Positions 22,952 through 31,174 of a stretch of 31,216 bases of DNA are shown piece after piece. Source of the DNA: DASQFU01 sp035632955 (GTDB lineage: Bacteria > Eisenbacteria > RBG-16-71-46); NCBI GenBank assembly GCA_035632955.1, contig DASQFU010000236.1, positions 1 through 31,216 of the forward strand, written 5' to 3'. The notes below the pieces were generated by a model. That model did not search any database and was not told the origin of the DNA. It saw only the letters and a list, made by a program, of their open reading frames with translations. Numbering within the stretch: the stretch's first letter is position 1; each line of letters opens with the position of its first letter. A program made the translations under genes and the position numbers.

Positions 22952-24351
22952 CGCGGGGCCGGGTAGGCGCGGCCAAGCAGCTCGATCAGATGCACGATCT
23001 CGACGTTCATCCCGCGAGCGCGAGCGCCGCGCACCATGTGGAGCAGGCACCCGGGATTGGAGGCGACGACGACTTCCGCTCCCGACCGTTCGATCGCGTC
23101 GAGCTTGTGGTCGAGCTGGGCGTCGGCCATCGCCGGATGCGTCAGGTTGTAGACACCGGCGCTCCCGCAACACCAGTCGGCGTTCGGAAGCTCGACCATC
23201 TCGACGCCCGGAAGTCGCCGCAGCAGCTCCCGCGGCTGGTTCCGTACCTTCTGCCCGTGGACGAGATGGCAGGCATCGTGATAGGCGACACGCAGCGGAC
23301 GTGAGGGATCGCGGCGCGAGGAGAGCGGCCCCGGCGCCGGCAGCTTCACCTCCACGAGCAGCTCGGAGATATCCCGCACGCGCGCAGAGAAACGATTCGC
23401 CTCGGGCGCCTCCGGAGTCTCGTGCAGGAGATGGCCCCAGTCCCGCAGCGCGGCGCCGCAACCGGCCGAGTCCGTGACGATCGGGTCGGCGGAAGCGAAC
23501 GCCTTCAGGTTCCGCCGCGCGAGCTCTTTCGCCTCGCGGCGGAGCCCGGCGTGAGCGTGGAGCGCGCCGCAACAGGTTTGCGCGTGCGGCACGACCACTT
23601 CGACGCCCGCGAGGACCAGCAGGCGCACCAGCTCCTGATTGACGTGCGGGAACATCACGTCCATCACGCAGGTCGTGAAAAACGCCGCTCGCGACGCCGC
23701 CGGCGCTGCGGGCTTGAAGATCATGGCGGCGGGGACGTCGCCGGCCGCCGCGCGCGCCTCGATGCGCGCACCCGCGGGGAGCCGGCTCGCGACGCGCTCG
23801 AGCGCGCGCTCGGCGCGCGGGGCGAGCTGCGGCGTGAGGTCGTACCCCTGGACGGCGAAGCGCGGCAGCAGGCCACGGACCCGTGACGAACGCATCATCG
23901 CGGCGATCGGCCCTCGTTGCGAGAGCCGGAGCAGATCGGCCGCACGATGCATGCGATCACGCCGCGGCATGAGCGCACGCAGCGCCCATTCGCCCATCAG
24001 TCGCGGCAAGCTGGCACGCACGGCGCGGCGGTTGAGCTGGCCACGCGTCTCCTCGAGCAGTCGCCCGTACGGGACCCCCGCCGGACAGACGGGCTCGCAC
24101 GCGCGGCAGCCGAGGCACTGATCCAGGTGGTGGATCACGTCGTCGTCCGGCGCGATGCGCCCTTCCGCCAACCCACGCATGAGATAGAGCCGGCCGCGCG
24201 GCGAATCGGGCTCGATCTTGAGCTCGCGATAAGTGGGGCATGCCGTCAGGCACAGGCCGCAATGGATGCAGGTGTCGATGTCGCGCCGGCCGGGCGCATC
24301 CTCGGCGTCGAACCACGATGGCGTTCGGGCGGGCTCAGCGGAATGGGTCAC
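22948..24351 (-). CDS. glcF: Glycolate oxidase iron-sulfur subunit-like protein (two 4Fe-4S, two CCG domains)
   Basis: 467 residues from GTG at 24351. N-terminal ferredoxin part: CIHCGLCLTACPTY and CLGCRACEPVCPAGVPYG, each binding a 4Fe-4S cluster. Two cysteine-rich CCG domains follow (TCCGALHAHAG and DWCCGSAGVYN, each with a preceding Cys such as FFTTCVMD and YHDACHLVHGQK), as in GlcF, LutA/LldE and HdrB-type subunits. It should pass electrons from a flavoprotein 2-hydroxyacid dehydrogenase (GlcD-like), but no glcD/glcE lies in the window. First gene of the minus-strand operon. A GTG at 24411 in the same frame would add 20 residues and has GAGG just upstream, so the start is uncertain. Confidence 0.88.
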   Translation of the reverse strand: MTHSAEPARTPSWFDAEDAPGRRDIDTCIHCGLCLTACPTYRELKIEPDSPRGRLYLMRGLAEGRIAPDDDVIHHLDQCLGCRACEPVCPAGVPYGRLLEETRGQLNRRAVRASLPRLMGEWALRALMPRRDRMHRAADLLRLSQRGPIAAMMRSSRVRGLLPRFAVQGYDLTPQLAPRAERALERVASRLPAGARIEARAAAGDVPAAMIFKPAAPAASRAAFFTTCVMDVMFPHVNQELVRLLVLAGVEVVVPHAQTCCGALHAHAGLRREAKELARRNLKAFASADPIVTDSAGCGAALRDWGHLLHETPEAPEANRFSARVRDISELLVEVKLPAPGPLSSRRDPSRPLRVAYHDACHLVHGQKVRNQPRELLRRLPGVEMVELPNADWCCGSAGVYNLTHPAMADAQLDHKLDAIERSGAEVVVASNPGCLLHMVRGARARGMNVEIVHLIELLGRAYPAPR

Positions 24352-24521
24352 GAGGCGGAGAATACCATCCGCCGCCGGAGAGCCTTGCGCGCCGGTCGCC
24401 CAAAATTGCACTCCACCTCGTCGGCTTCCCGAAAGCCCATGGCCACGGGGTACAATGCGCGGCCGCCGCGGATGGCGGCGCGCAATCGGCTGCTCCGACT
24501 CGAGCGCAGGGCGGAGGCGAC

Positions 24522-25505
24522 ATGAGCGACACCGCGGTGCTGTCGGTCAACGGCGTCTTCAAGAGCTTCACCGACGTGCGAGCCGTTCAGGGTATCTCGT
24601 TCGAGGTGCGGCCGGGAGAGATCTTCGGATTCCTCGGCCCGAACGGCGCCGGCAAGACCACGACGCTCCGGATGATCATGGAGATCACGCGTCCGGATCA
24701 GGGTGAGGTGTTGTTCGAAGGCAAGCCTGGTTTGGATCGCAGCCGGGTCGGCTACCTGCCCGAAGAACGCGGGCTGTTCGAGGACGGGACGCTGATCGAC
24801 ACGCTCGTCTACCTCGGTACGTTGCGGCGGATGAGCCGCCGGGATGCGGCCGCGGCCGCGCGCGAATGGCTCGAGCGCCTGGGGCTCGCGGACCGAATCA
24901 AGGCCAAGGTCGGCACGCTCTCCAAGGGCAACCAGCAGAAGGTGCAGTTCGCCGGCGCCATCCTGCACCGGCCGGCGCTCGCGGTACTGGACGAGCCGTT
25001 CTCGGGGCTCGATCCGCTCAATCAGGAGCTTTTCATCGGCCTGATCCGCGAGCTCAGGGACCAGGGCTCGGCGATGCTGATCTCCGCCCATCAGCTCAAT
25101 CTGGTCGAGCGGCTGTGCGATCGCCTGCTATTGATCTCGCAGGGTCGGGCGCTGCTCTCCGGCACGCTCGCGGAGCTGCGCGCCTCCGCGGTCGGCGGCG
25201 CAGACGAGGTCGTGACGCTCGAGCTGCGCGCGATCCACGCCGGCCAGTCCGACGACCTGTCGCGGCTCATACTCGCGGCGGCCCCGGCGGCTCAGCATCA
25301 GGTCCACGCGGAGCCGAACGGCGTGATTCGCGTCGAGGTCTCGCTGCCTTCGCGCGCCGATCTGAGCCCGCTGTTGGCGGAGATCTCGGCGCGTTACCGC
25401 GTCGAGCGAGTCACGATGCGGGAGGTGTCGCTGCACGAGATCTACGTCCGGGCGGTCGGCGGCGACGTCGAAGACGAGCGCATGGAGGAGGCGGCTCATG
25501 TTTAG
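24522..25505 (+). CDS. ABC transporter ATP-binding protein (ABC-2/NatA type)
   Basis: 327 residues. Walker A GPNGAGKTT (39-47), Q-loop replaced by VGYLPEERGLFEDGTL, signature LSKGNQQKVQ, Walker B ALAVLDEPFSGLDP and H-loop SAHQLNLVERL. 'YLPEERGL..D' and 'LSKGNQQKVQF' are typical of NatA-like ATPases that pair with ABC-2 permeases for Na+/drug-type export. A C-terminal extension (about 230-327) holds a DUF4162-like regulatory domain (VERVTMREVSLHEIYVRAV). The ATG at 24522 has GGAGG 5 bases upstream; the open frame before it is not coding. It overlaps the permease start by 8 bp. Cargo unknown. Confidence 0.93.
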   Translation: MSDTAVLSVNGVFKSFTDVRAVQGISFEVRPGEIFGFLGPNGAGKTTTLRMIMEITRPDQGEVLFEGKPGLDRSRVGYLPEERGLFEDGTLIDTLVYLGTLRRMSRRDAAAAAREWLERLGLADRIKAKVGTLSKGNQQKVQFAGAILHRPALAVLDEPFSGLDPLNQELFIGLIRELRDQGSAMLISAHQLNLVERLCDRLLLISQGRALLSGTLAELRASAVGGADEVVTLELRAIHAGQSDDLSRLILAAAPAAQHQVHAEPNGVIRVEVSLPSRADLSPLLAEISARYRVERVTMREVSLHEIYVRAVGGDVEDERMEEAAHV

Positions 25506-26715
25506 CTCGTTCGCCGAAGGACTCCCGGTGATGATGTGGGAGCTGAACCGGGTACTGAAGCGGAAGGACTTCATCGTCTCGGTGTTGCTTACGCCGCTGT
25601 TGGCGCTCGGCACCGGGTTCATCGTCGGCTGGACGAAGCAGCGGCAGGAGAACCAGCAGCAGCGCGTGGCCGTGGTGCTCGAGGCGCCGGCGTCGCCCTC
25701 TGCTGCCGCGCCCCTGCCTCCACTCGAGGGATTCACATGGGTGCGGCCGGCGGCCGCGGAGGCGACACCCGAGGCGCTCGCCGAATCCATCCGCCAGAAG
25801 CAGCTCGATGGCGCGTTGTGGCTGCCGTCGAACTACGCCGAGGGCGGCAAGGCGCGTCTGCTCGTGCGCCGCGAAGCGCCGGGATGGAAGCGCAAGCTCG
25901 AGACGCACCTGCAGGAGCAAGCACGCGTCGCGCGCGCTGCGCATCATGGTGTGACGCTCGACGAGCTGAAAGCGTTCGATGCGCCGGTCGCCGTCGAGGA
26001 ACAGCTTGCGGTGCCGAGAGAGCGCACCTCCAAGGGGGACCGAATCGCGGCGATGATCTCGATCATGCTCGTGATCATGACCATCTTCATCACCGGCTCG
26101 TACATGACGATCGGGATCACGGGTGAGAAACAGAGTCGAATGACGGAAGTGATCGTCTCGGCGATCCGACCGCAAGCGTGGATCGACGGCAAGATCGCCG
26201 CTTACACCCTGATCGGCCTGCTCCAGGCCCTGTTATGGATGGCATCGGGCGTGATCATCGCGCTGCTATTCGCGCGCTCGCTGCCACCCAGCATGAACGC
26301 CGGGATGATCGCGGTGTTCGCGTTGTTCATGGTGCTCGGGCTCACGTTCTACACCGCGCTCTATGCGCTGGTCACGGCCACCATCAAAGACCTGCAGTCG
26401 ACGCAGAAGTTCCAGGCCTACCTGTTCTTCCTGCCGATGATTCCGATGTTCTTCCTCCAAGGCGCGGTCGAGAGCCCGGACGCGCCGTGGGTGATGGCGA
26501 TCTCGATACTGCCGCCGTTCGCGCCGATGTTGATGCCGATGCGACTCGCGGTGTCGGGTGCCGCGCCCTGGGAGGCGGTCGTCGCGATCGCAGGCTTGCT
26601 GGTCGCCTCGTACCTGATGCGGGTCGCAGCCGGCCACGCGTTCCGCATCGGCATGCTGCTCTACGGCAAGGAAGTCAGCCTGCCCGAGCTGGTGCGCTGG
26701 TCGCGCCGCCAATGA
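25498..26715 (+). CDS. ABC-2 type permease (NatB-like)
   Basis: 405 residues. First membrane segment at about 19-42 (FIVSVLLTPLLALGTGFIVGW), then a periplasmic domain of about 140 residues. A cluster of five to six segments follows (MISIMLVIMTIFITGSYMTIG, YTLIGLLQALLWMASGVIIALL, AGMIAVFALFMVLGLTFYTALYALV, FFLPMIPMFFLQG, PPFAPMLMPMRLAV, VVAIAGLLVASYLMRVA). This topology with a large loop after TM1 is that of NatB/YhaP/ABC-2 membrane subunits. It overlaps the ATPase by 8 bp and the next start by ATGA, so all three genes form one transcript. Substrate not determinable. Confidence 0.92.
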   Translation: MFSSFAEGLPVMMWELNRVLKRKDFIVSVLLTPLLALGTGFIVGWTKQRQENQQQRVAVVLEAPASPSAAAPLPPLEGFTWVRPAAAEATPEALAESIRQKQLDGALWLPSNYAEGGKARLLVRREAPGWKRKLETHLQEQARVARAAHHGVTLDELKAFDAPVAVEEQLAVPRERTSKGDRIAAMISIMLVIMTIFITGSYMTIGITGEKQSRMTEVIVSAIRPQAWIDGKIAAYTLIGLLQALLWMASGVIIALLFARSLPPSMNAGMIAVFALFMVLGLTFYTALYALVTATIKDLQSTQKFQAYLFFLPMIPMFFLQGAVESPDAPWVMAISILPPFAPMLMPMRLAVSGAAPWEAVVAIAGLLVASYLMRVAAGHAFRIGMLLYGKEVSLPELVRWSRRQ

Positions 26716-27376
26716 GGGTCCGTTTCGTCCCGCTTCCTGACTATCGCGAGTACCCGCTCGCTGAAATGAAGCGTCGGGCCGCTGAGTTCCGGGTCGAGCT
26801 GCAACGCCGCCGAACGGTTTGTCATTTCTCCGATCGCCCGGTTCCGCGCGAGGTCGTCGAAGATTGCCTTCTGGCCGCGGGCACTGCACCGAATGGCCCA
26901 ATCTCCAGCCCTGGCATTTCGTTGTTGTCACCGACGCCGAAATCAAGCGTCGCATTCGAGAAGCCGCGGAAACGGAGGAGCACGCGTTCTATCACGGGCG
27001 TGCGCCGCAAGAGTGGCTGGATGCGCTCGCTCCTCTCGGCACGGACGAGCACAAGGAGTACCTCGAAACGGCGCCCTGTTTGATCGCTGTGTTCACGCAG
27101 ACCATCGGTCTCAAACCCGAGGGCACTCGCTTCAAGCACTACTACGCGCACGAGTCGGTAGGGATCGCGACCGGCATGCTCGTCACTGCGCTTCATTACG
27201 CCGGGCTGGTGGCACTCACCCACACGCCAAGTCCGATGGGCTTTCTAAACAAGGCTTTGGGTCGGCCGGCGCACGAAAGGCCGTTCGTTCTCGTCGTGAC
27301 CGGGTTTCCCGCGCGCGACGCTCAGGTTCCCGTGATCTCGAAGAAGCCGCTCACAGAGATCGCCACGTTCCTGTAG
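26712..27376 (+). CDS. Nitroreductase-family FMN oxidoreductase, interrupted by a frameshift
   Basis: The two halves lie in different frames. Frame 1 from ATG 26712: MRVRFVPLPDYREYPLAEMK ... RRRTVCHFSDRPVPREVVEDCLLAAGTAPNG. Frame 2 from about 26898: NLQPWHFVVVTDAEIKRRIREAAE ... RAPQEWLDALAPLGTDEHK ... YYAHESVGIATGMLVTALHYAGLVALTHTPSPMGFLNKALGRP ... VPVISKKPLTEIATFL. Joined they make a normal nitroreductase/iodotyrosine-deiodinase-like enzyme of about 221 residues binding FMN. One missing base in GGCCC (26895-26899; expected GGCGCC for G-A-N-L) explains the shift. The first ATG overlaps the permease stop (ATGA). Either a broken gene or a sequencing error; an alternative start at 26819 is not credible biologically. 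Confidence 0.85.
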
Positions 27377-27383
27377 CGGGCGG

Positions 27384-28412
27384 TTACGGCACCAGCACCA
27401 CCTTACCGAACTGCTGGCGCCCTTCGATGCGCTCGTGCGCCTTGGGCGCCTCCGCCAGCGGCAGCACCGAATCCACGACCGGAATCAGCTTGCCGGCGCG
27501 CACGTGACGCAGCACTTCGATCAACTCGGAGCGGCGTCCCATCCACGAGCCGAGCAGGCTCAGATGGCGACCGAAGAGCAGATTGACGTCGAGCGCGACG
27601 GCGTGACCGATGGTGGCGCCGCAGGTCACGAGCCGGCCGTTGCGGGCGAGTGCGGCGACGCCGGCCTCGAAGATGCGGCCGCCGACGTGTTCGACCACGA
27701 CGTCCACACCCCTGTTCCCCGTCAGCCGGCGCGCTTCGGTCGCCACGTCCTGCGTGGCGTGGTTCACGACCTCGTCGGCGCCGAGCGTCTTGGCGCGCTC
27801 GAGCTTCGCGTCGCTGCCCGCGGTCGCGATCACCCGCGCCCCGAGCAGCTTCGCCACCTGCATGGCCACGCTGCCGACCCCGCTACCGGCGCCGATCACG
27901 AGGCAATCCTCGCCCGGTTGCAGGTTCGCGCGACCGACCAGCATGTGCCAGGCGGTCATGAACGTGACCGGGATCGTCGCCGCATCCTCCCAGCGCAGGT
28001 TCTCGGGATAGGGTAGGCAGTTGACGCCGGGGACGGCGACTCTCTCGGCGTAGCCACCGTTGCGACGGCGTCCGATGAGATCGTAGTAGCGGCACAGATT
28101 GTCGTCGCCGGCGAGGCATTGCGGGCACTTCCCGCACGAGAGTGTGGGGAGCACGAGGATCTTGTCCCCGACTCGCACGTCGTTCACCGCGCTGCCAACT
28201 TGGGCGGCGACGCCGACGATGTCACTCCCGAGGATGTGTGGCATCTCGGGCTCGAGTCCCGGCAGTCCCGCCCGCACCCATAGATCGAGGTGATTGATGC
28301 CGACCGCTTTGACCTCGAGCAGCACCTCGTCGGGCTGGATCGCGGGCTCGGGGACTTCCCGCGCCTCCAGCACCTCGGGGCCGCCGAAGCGGTCGAAAAC
28401 GACGGCCCTCAT
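27384..28412 (-). CDS. Zinc-binding dehydrogenase / quinone-oxidoreductase-like MDR protein
   Basis: 342 residues. The N-terminal GroES-like domain (VVFDRFGGPEVLEAREVPEP, GINHLDLWVRAG, LGSDIVGVA) and Rossmann domain (VIGAGSGVGSVAMQVAKLLGARVIATAGSD) identify a medium-chain dehydrogenase using NAD(P)H. The structural zinc loop is present (CGKCPQCLAGDDNLC). The usual catalytic-zinc Cys and GHE motif are replaced by N-H-L-D and GSD, so catalysis is probably zinc-independent reduction of an enone or quinone. The 3' end lies 8 bases from the convergent nitroreductase stop. Confidence 0.9.
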   Translation of the reverse strand: MRAVVFDRFGGPEVLEAREVPEPAIQPDEVLLEVKAVGINHLDLWVRAGLPGLEPEMPHILGSDIVGVAAQVGSAVNDVRVGDKILVLPTLSCGKCPQCLAGDDNLCRYYDLIGRRRNGGYAERVAVPGVNCLPYPENLRWEDAATIPVTFMTAWHMLVGRANLQPGEDCLVIGAGSGVGSVAMQVAKLLGARVIATAGSDAKLERAKTLGADEVVNHATQDVATEARRLTGNRGVDVVVEHVGGRIFEAGVAALARNGRLVTCGATIGHAVALDVNLLFGRHLSLLGSWMGRRSELIEVLRHVRAGKLIPVVDSVLPLAEAPKAHERIEGRQQFGKVVLVP

Positions 28413-28455
28413 GCGCGGGTGAGCCGCCCGCCGCTTGCCGTGGTGGGCACGACGT

Positions 28456-28857
28456 CTAGACCGTGCGTTTCCGCCGCATCATCTGATCCAGGCTCCAGGG
28501 GCCGGCGCCGTTTCCGAACAGGAAGAAGAAGATGAAGCAGAACAGCGCCGCCGCCTCGCCGCGATTCTGGATCGGCCAGATCCCTCCGTTCGGGACGTGG
28601 GTCATGAAGTAGGCGACCGCCATCTCGCCGGAGAGCAGGAAGGCGATCGGCCGGGTGAAGAGTCCGAGCAGGATGGCGAGTCCGCCGAACAGCTCGAGAA
28701 TCCCGGCGATCATCATCATCGGTGGCAAGTCCCCGGCCGGAGCATCTTCGGCCCGGAACCAACCCAGCAACTTCTGGCCGCCGTGAAGCAGGAAGAACAA
28801 ACCCGCGGCGATGCGCAGAAGTGCGTGGGTCACGCCTGCCAATCCGCTTCCGTTCAT
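28456..28857 (-). CDS. DoxX-family membrane protein
   Basis: 133 residues with four membrane helices: ALLRIAAGLFFLLHGGQKLLGWF, MMMIAGILELFGGLAILLGLF, PIAFLLSGEMAVAYFMTHVP and AALFCFIFFFLFGNG. 'R...G..F..HG.QKL.GWF' followed by 'E..GG..ILLGL.TR' is the DoxX signature. Members act in membrane redox or quinone-linked processes and oxidative-stress complexes, but the role is mostly unproven. The ATG at 28857 has GGGGAGG 6 bases upstream. It probably shares a transcript with the upstream ParB/Srx-like gene (32 bp gap) and the downstream MDR gene (43 bp gap). Confidence 0.9.
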   Translation of the reverse strand: MNGSGLAGVTHALLRIAAGLFFLLHGGQKLLGWFRAEDAPAGDLPPMMMIAGILELFGGLAILLGLFTRPIAFLLSGEMAVAYFMTHVPNGGIWPIQNRGEAAALFCFIFFFLFGNGAGPWSLDQMMRRKRTV

Positions 28858-28889
28858 CTCGACCTCCCCTGAATGAGTGATGCGCCTCG

Positions 28890-29753
28890 TCACTCGTCGA
28901 ACAACACCGTCGGCTCTTCGTAGAACCGCACCTGGCGCTGGTGAAACCGCTCTTCCAGCCACTGCTGGAGCCACCGGTTCTTCTCGTCGAGGGCTGGATT
29001 CGCCTGCGCGAGCTTCTCGAGCGGCACGTTGACGCGCAGGGCCCGCCACCGGATCAGATGCCGCGTGATCCCGGCGGGCAGCTTCTCGCCGCTGGTCGCG
29101 AGCTCCAGCACTTCGGCGGGAGCGAAGTGGGGGAACACGACCAGGGCCGTGACATCGGGGTGCCGCTCGCATGCGACCTCGAGCGACTCGGTGGACATGC
29201 GGTAGAAGCGGCGGCGGTCGCGATAGGTGTCCACGATCGCGTTCAACAGATGGTTGCGCTCCTCCAGTGATCGGCCGCCGCGGAACGAAAGCACGCCGCC
29301 CCCGGGATGAACGGCATATGCCAGCGCCTCCCGCCGCGCCAGCTCGGCGCGCGCGTGGAGAAGGGGCTCGCGCCGGCACTCGAGACCTGGGATCGTCCGG
29401 CAGGTCGTCTCGAGCGCCATCCCGGACATTGCGCTCAGGGCATGGTGCCAGGTCGAGAGCTGAACCCACGGCTCCTCGTAGCGCACGATCTGCACGACGA
29501 TGTGCGGAAAGCCGGCTGCGCGGGCGGCGGTTGAGCGGTTGGCCCCGTCCAGCACCATGTAGCGGGCGTCAGCCGAGTCGCCGTTCGCGAGCGGCGTGAC
29601 GATCGGCGGATTCTTGAGCACTTCCTGCTCGCGGAATCGCTCGACCAGCGGGCCCATGCGCTGGACGTCATGGCGCTCGTGGGGAACGAGCGAGTCGACC
29701 GGCACGAAGCGCAAGTCCGGGAGCCGGAAATCGTCGACGCGTGCCGGTCGCAT
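28890..29753 (-). CDS. ParB/Srx-fold protein resembling free serine kinase SerK/SbnI
   Basis: 287 residues. The N-terminal ParB/Srx-like domain (LPDLRFVPVDSLVPHERHD, EVLKNPPIV, ARYMVLDGANRSTAARAAGFPHIVVQIV) has the E26 and D69-G-A-N-R73 pattern of the SerK/SbnI group, which phosphorylate free L-serine to O-phosphoserine. The C-terminal part (FYRMSTESLEVACERHPDVTALVVFPHFAPAEVLELATSGEKLPAGITRHLIRWRALRVNVPLEKL) also follows that group and is not a DNA-partitioning domain. Serine kinase activity is therefore proposed, not proven. The start at 29753 places the domain near the N-terminus but lacks a strong ribosome site; a GTG at 29831 is possible. No partner siderophore or cysteine-synthesis genes are visible. 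Confidence 0.75.
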   Translation of the reverse strand: MRPARVDDFRLPDLRFVPVDSLVPHERHDVQRMGPLVERFREQEVLKNPPIVTPLANGDSADARYMVLDGANRSTAARAAGFPHIVVQIVRYEEPWVQLSTWHHALSAMSGMALETTCRTIPGLECRREPLLHARAELARREALAYAVHPGGGVLSFRGGRSLEERNHLLNAIVDTYRDRRRFYRMSTESLEVACERHPDVTALVVFPHFAPAEVLELATSGEKLPAGITRHLIRWRALRVNVPLEKLAQANPALDEKNRWLQQWLEERFHQRQVRFYEEPTVLFDE

Positions 29754-29887
29754 GGCCGGGGAATCTACCACCACAAAGGCGGGCGCGCGCCTGCCAGGAG
29801 GATTCTGTTGCGCGTCCAGGCCAGGCTGCACCGAAAGTGCGTCCTTATCGGTCGCGGCACTCGTCGAGCACTAGGAAGGAGGGCGAC

Positions 29888-30298
29888 ATGAGCCCGGAAT
29901 CGCGCAGGCTGGCAGGGATTCTGCTGGTGGTGATGCCGACGGTCGTGATCGGAGGCGTCAGCGTCCTGACGCTGCTGATCCGCGATCCTCGCTACATGCA
30001 GAACCCGCTGCGTCAGGATCTGTGGCGAGCGGGCCACGCGCACGCCGGCGTCCTGCTCGTGCTGTCTCTGATTGCGCTCCGCTACGTGGACGAAGCCGAT
30101 CTGTCGCCGCGACTCAAGCAATGGGTTCGCAGCTCGTTTCCGAGCGCGGCCATCCTCCTGCCGGTCGCGTTTTTCTTCTCCGTGCTGACTCCCGACGCGA
30201 CCGAGCCGAACGGCGTCATCAACCTCGCCTACGCCGGTGCGCTGGTGCTGATCTCAGGCATGGCGGCGCTCGGGTTCGGTCTCCTCAAGCGCCGTTAA
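29888..30298 (+). CDS. Small integral membrane protein, function unknown
   Basis: 136 residues with four predicted membrane helices: AGILLVVMPTVVIGGVSVLTLLI, AGHAHAGVLLVLSLIALRYV, PSAAILLPVAFFFSVL and NLAYAGALVLISGMAALGFGLL. A histidine-containing RAGHAHAGV lies at the start of helix 2, a possible metal or heme ligand. No family is recognised with certainty. AGGAGG precedes the ATG by 6 bases. It is divergent from the ParB/Srx-like gene and its 3' end overlaps the convergent glycosyltransferase gene by 45 bp. Confidence 0.8.
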   Translation: MSPESRRLAGILLVVMPTVVIGGVSVLTLLIRDPRYMQNPLRQDLWRAGHAHAGVLLVLSLIALRYVDEADLSPRLKQWVRSSFPSAAILLPVAFFFSVLTPDATEPNGVINLAYAGALVLISGMAALGFGLLKRR

Positions 30299-31174
30299 AG
30301 GCGCCGGGATCGGTCTCACCTCGGGTGAGCGCACCCAGGCCGCGACGGCGCGCGCGCCGTACTCCATGCAGCCTGCGAGCTCGCGGACGGTTCGTCGCCA
30401 GGACTGATCTCCCACGCTGCCGAGCCAATAGCCGAGACACACGCGGCGAAGCAGAGGGTTCGCGAGGCACTTGGCGTAGTAGGCGCCGCGGCCGCGATCG
30501 TAGCGCTTCAGGATCGGGACGGCCTCTTTGCTGCTCTTGCGCCGGTGATGGTGGTAGACACGCAGGCGGGGATCGAACGCCCCACGCCATCCCTGCGCGG
30601 ACATGCGGGCGACGACATCGATGTCCTCGGACGGGAAGCTCCATCTGACGCCCAGTCGCTCGTCGAAGCCACCCACCGACTCCAGAGCCGCGCGGCGGCA
30701 TGCGAGGTTCGCTCCCTGAATCGTGCCTGTGGGAATGAACTGCCCGCGCGAGATGTCCTCCCGGTGCTCGCCCCGCTGTAGCGTTACCGGGTAGTCGGTC
30801 GGGTCGTGAAGCAGGATGCGTCCGCCGACGAATCCCAATCTCGGATCTTCCTCGAAGCAGCGCCCGATGTTGGCGAGCAGATCTTCCGCCGGGTAGCAGT
30901 CGTCGTCCGAAAACGCGATGACGTCACCGCCGGCGCACAACCAACCCCGATTGCGCGCAATCGCGAGACCCGGATCGGGCTCGAAGATGGCGATCAGGTC
31001 GTGGGGGAAGCGCGACCGAAACCGCTCGATCACTCCGGCCGTGTCGTCGGTCGAGCCGTTATCGACGATGACCAGCTCCCAGTCCTTCGGCTCGTCGAGC
31101 TTCAGCAGGCTCTGGAGCGCGTCGTTGAGTTGCGGCGCTCGGTTGCGCGTGCAGATCACGAGCGAGAGCTTCAT
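30254..31174 (-). CDS. Glycosyltransferase family 2
   Basis: 306 residues. GT-A fold: LSLVICTRNRAPQLNDALQSLL, WELVIVDNGSTDDTAGVIERF, PGLAIARNRGW, and metal/nucleotide-binding FSDDDCYP (DxD). It also has GTIQGANLACRRAALESVGGFDERLG and an acceptor-site WSFPSEDIDVVARMSAQGWRGAFDPRLRVYHHHR (ED acid base). It transfers a sugar from a nucleotide donor to a surface polysaccharide or lipid; acceptor unknown. The second of two ATGs (31174) is chosen because GGGAGA lies 6 bases ahead; the ATG at 31180 would add MP. No transmembrane segment is seen. It may be the edge of a polysaccharide locus beyond the window. The 3' end overlaps a plus-strand gene by 45 bp. Confidence 0.92.
   Translation of the reverse strand: MKLSLVICTRNRAPQLNDALQSLLKLDEPKDWELVIVDNGSTDDTAGVIERFRSRFPHDLIAIFEPDPGLAIARNRGWLCAGGDVIAFSDDDCYPAEDLLANIGRCFEEDPRLGFVGGRILLHDPTDYPVTLQRGEHREDISRGQFIPTGTIQGANLACRRAALESVGGFDERLGVRWSFPSEDIDVVARMSAQGWRGAFDPRLRVYHHHRRKSSKEAVPILKRYDRGRGAYYAKCLANPLLRRVCLGYWLGSVGDQSWRRTVRELAGCMEYGARAVAAWVRSPEVRPIPAPLTALEETEPERRHA

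Noticed and set aside
22952..23572. N-terminal extension of the kinase frame by about 207 codons
   Set aside because: It is antisense to the GlcF-like coding sequence and Arg-rich. The ATG at 22951 with an ATGA overlap begins a canonical kinase N-terminus.
28890..29753. Chromosome-partitioning ParB
   Set aside because: No HTH domain or ParA partner. The motif pattern follows SerK/SbnI instead.
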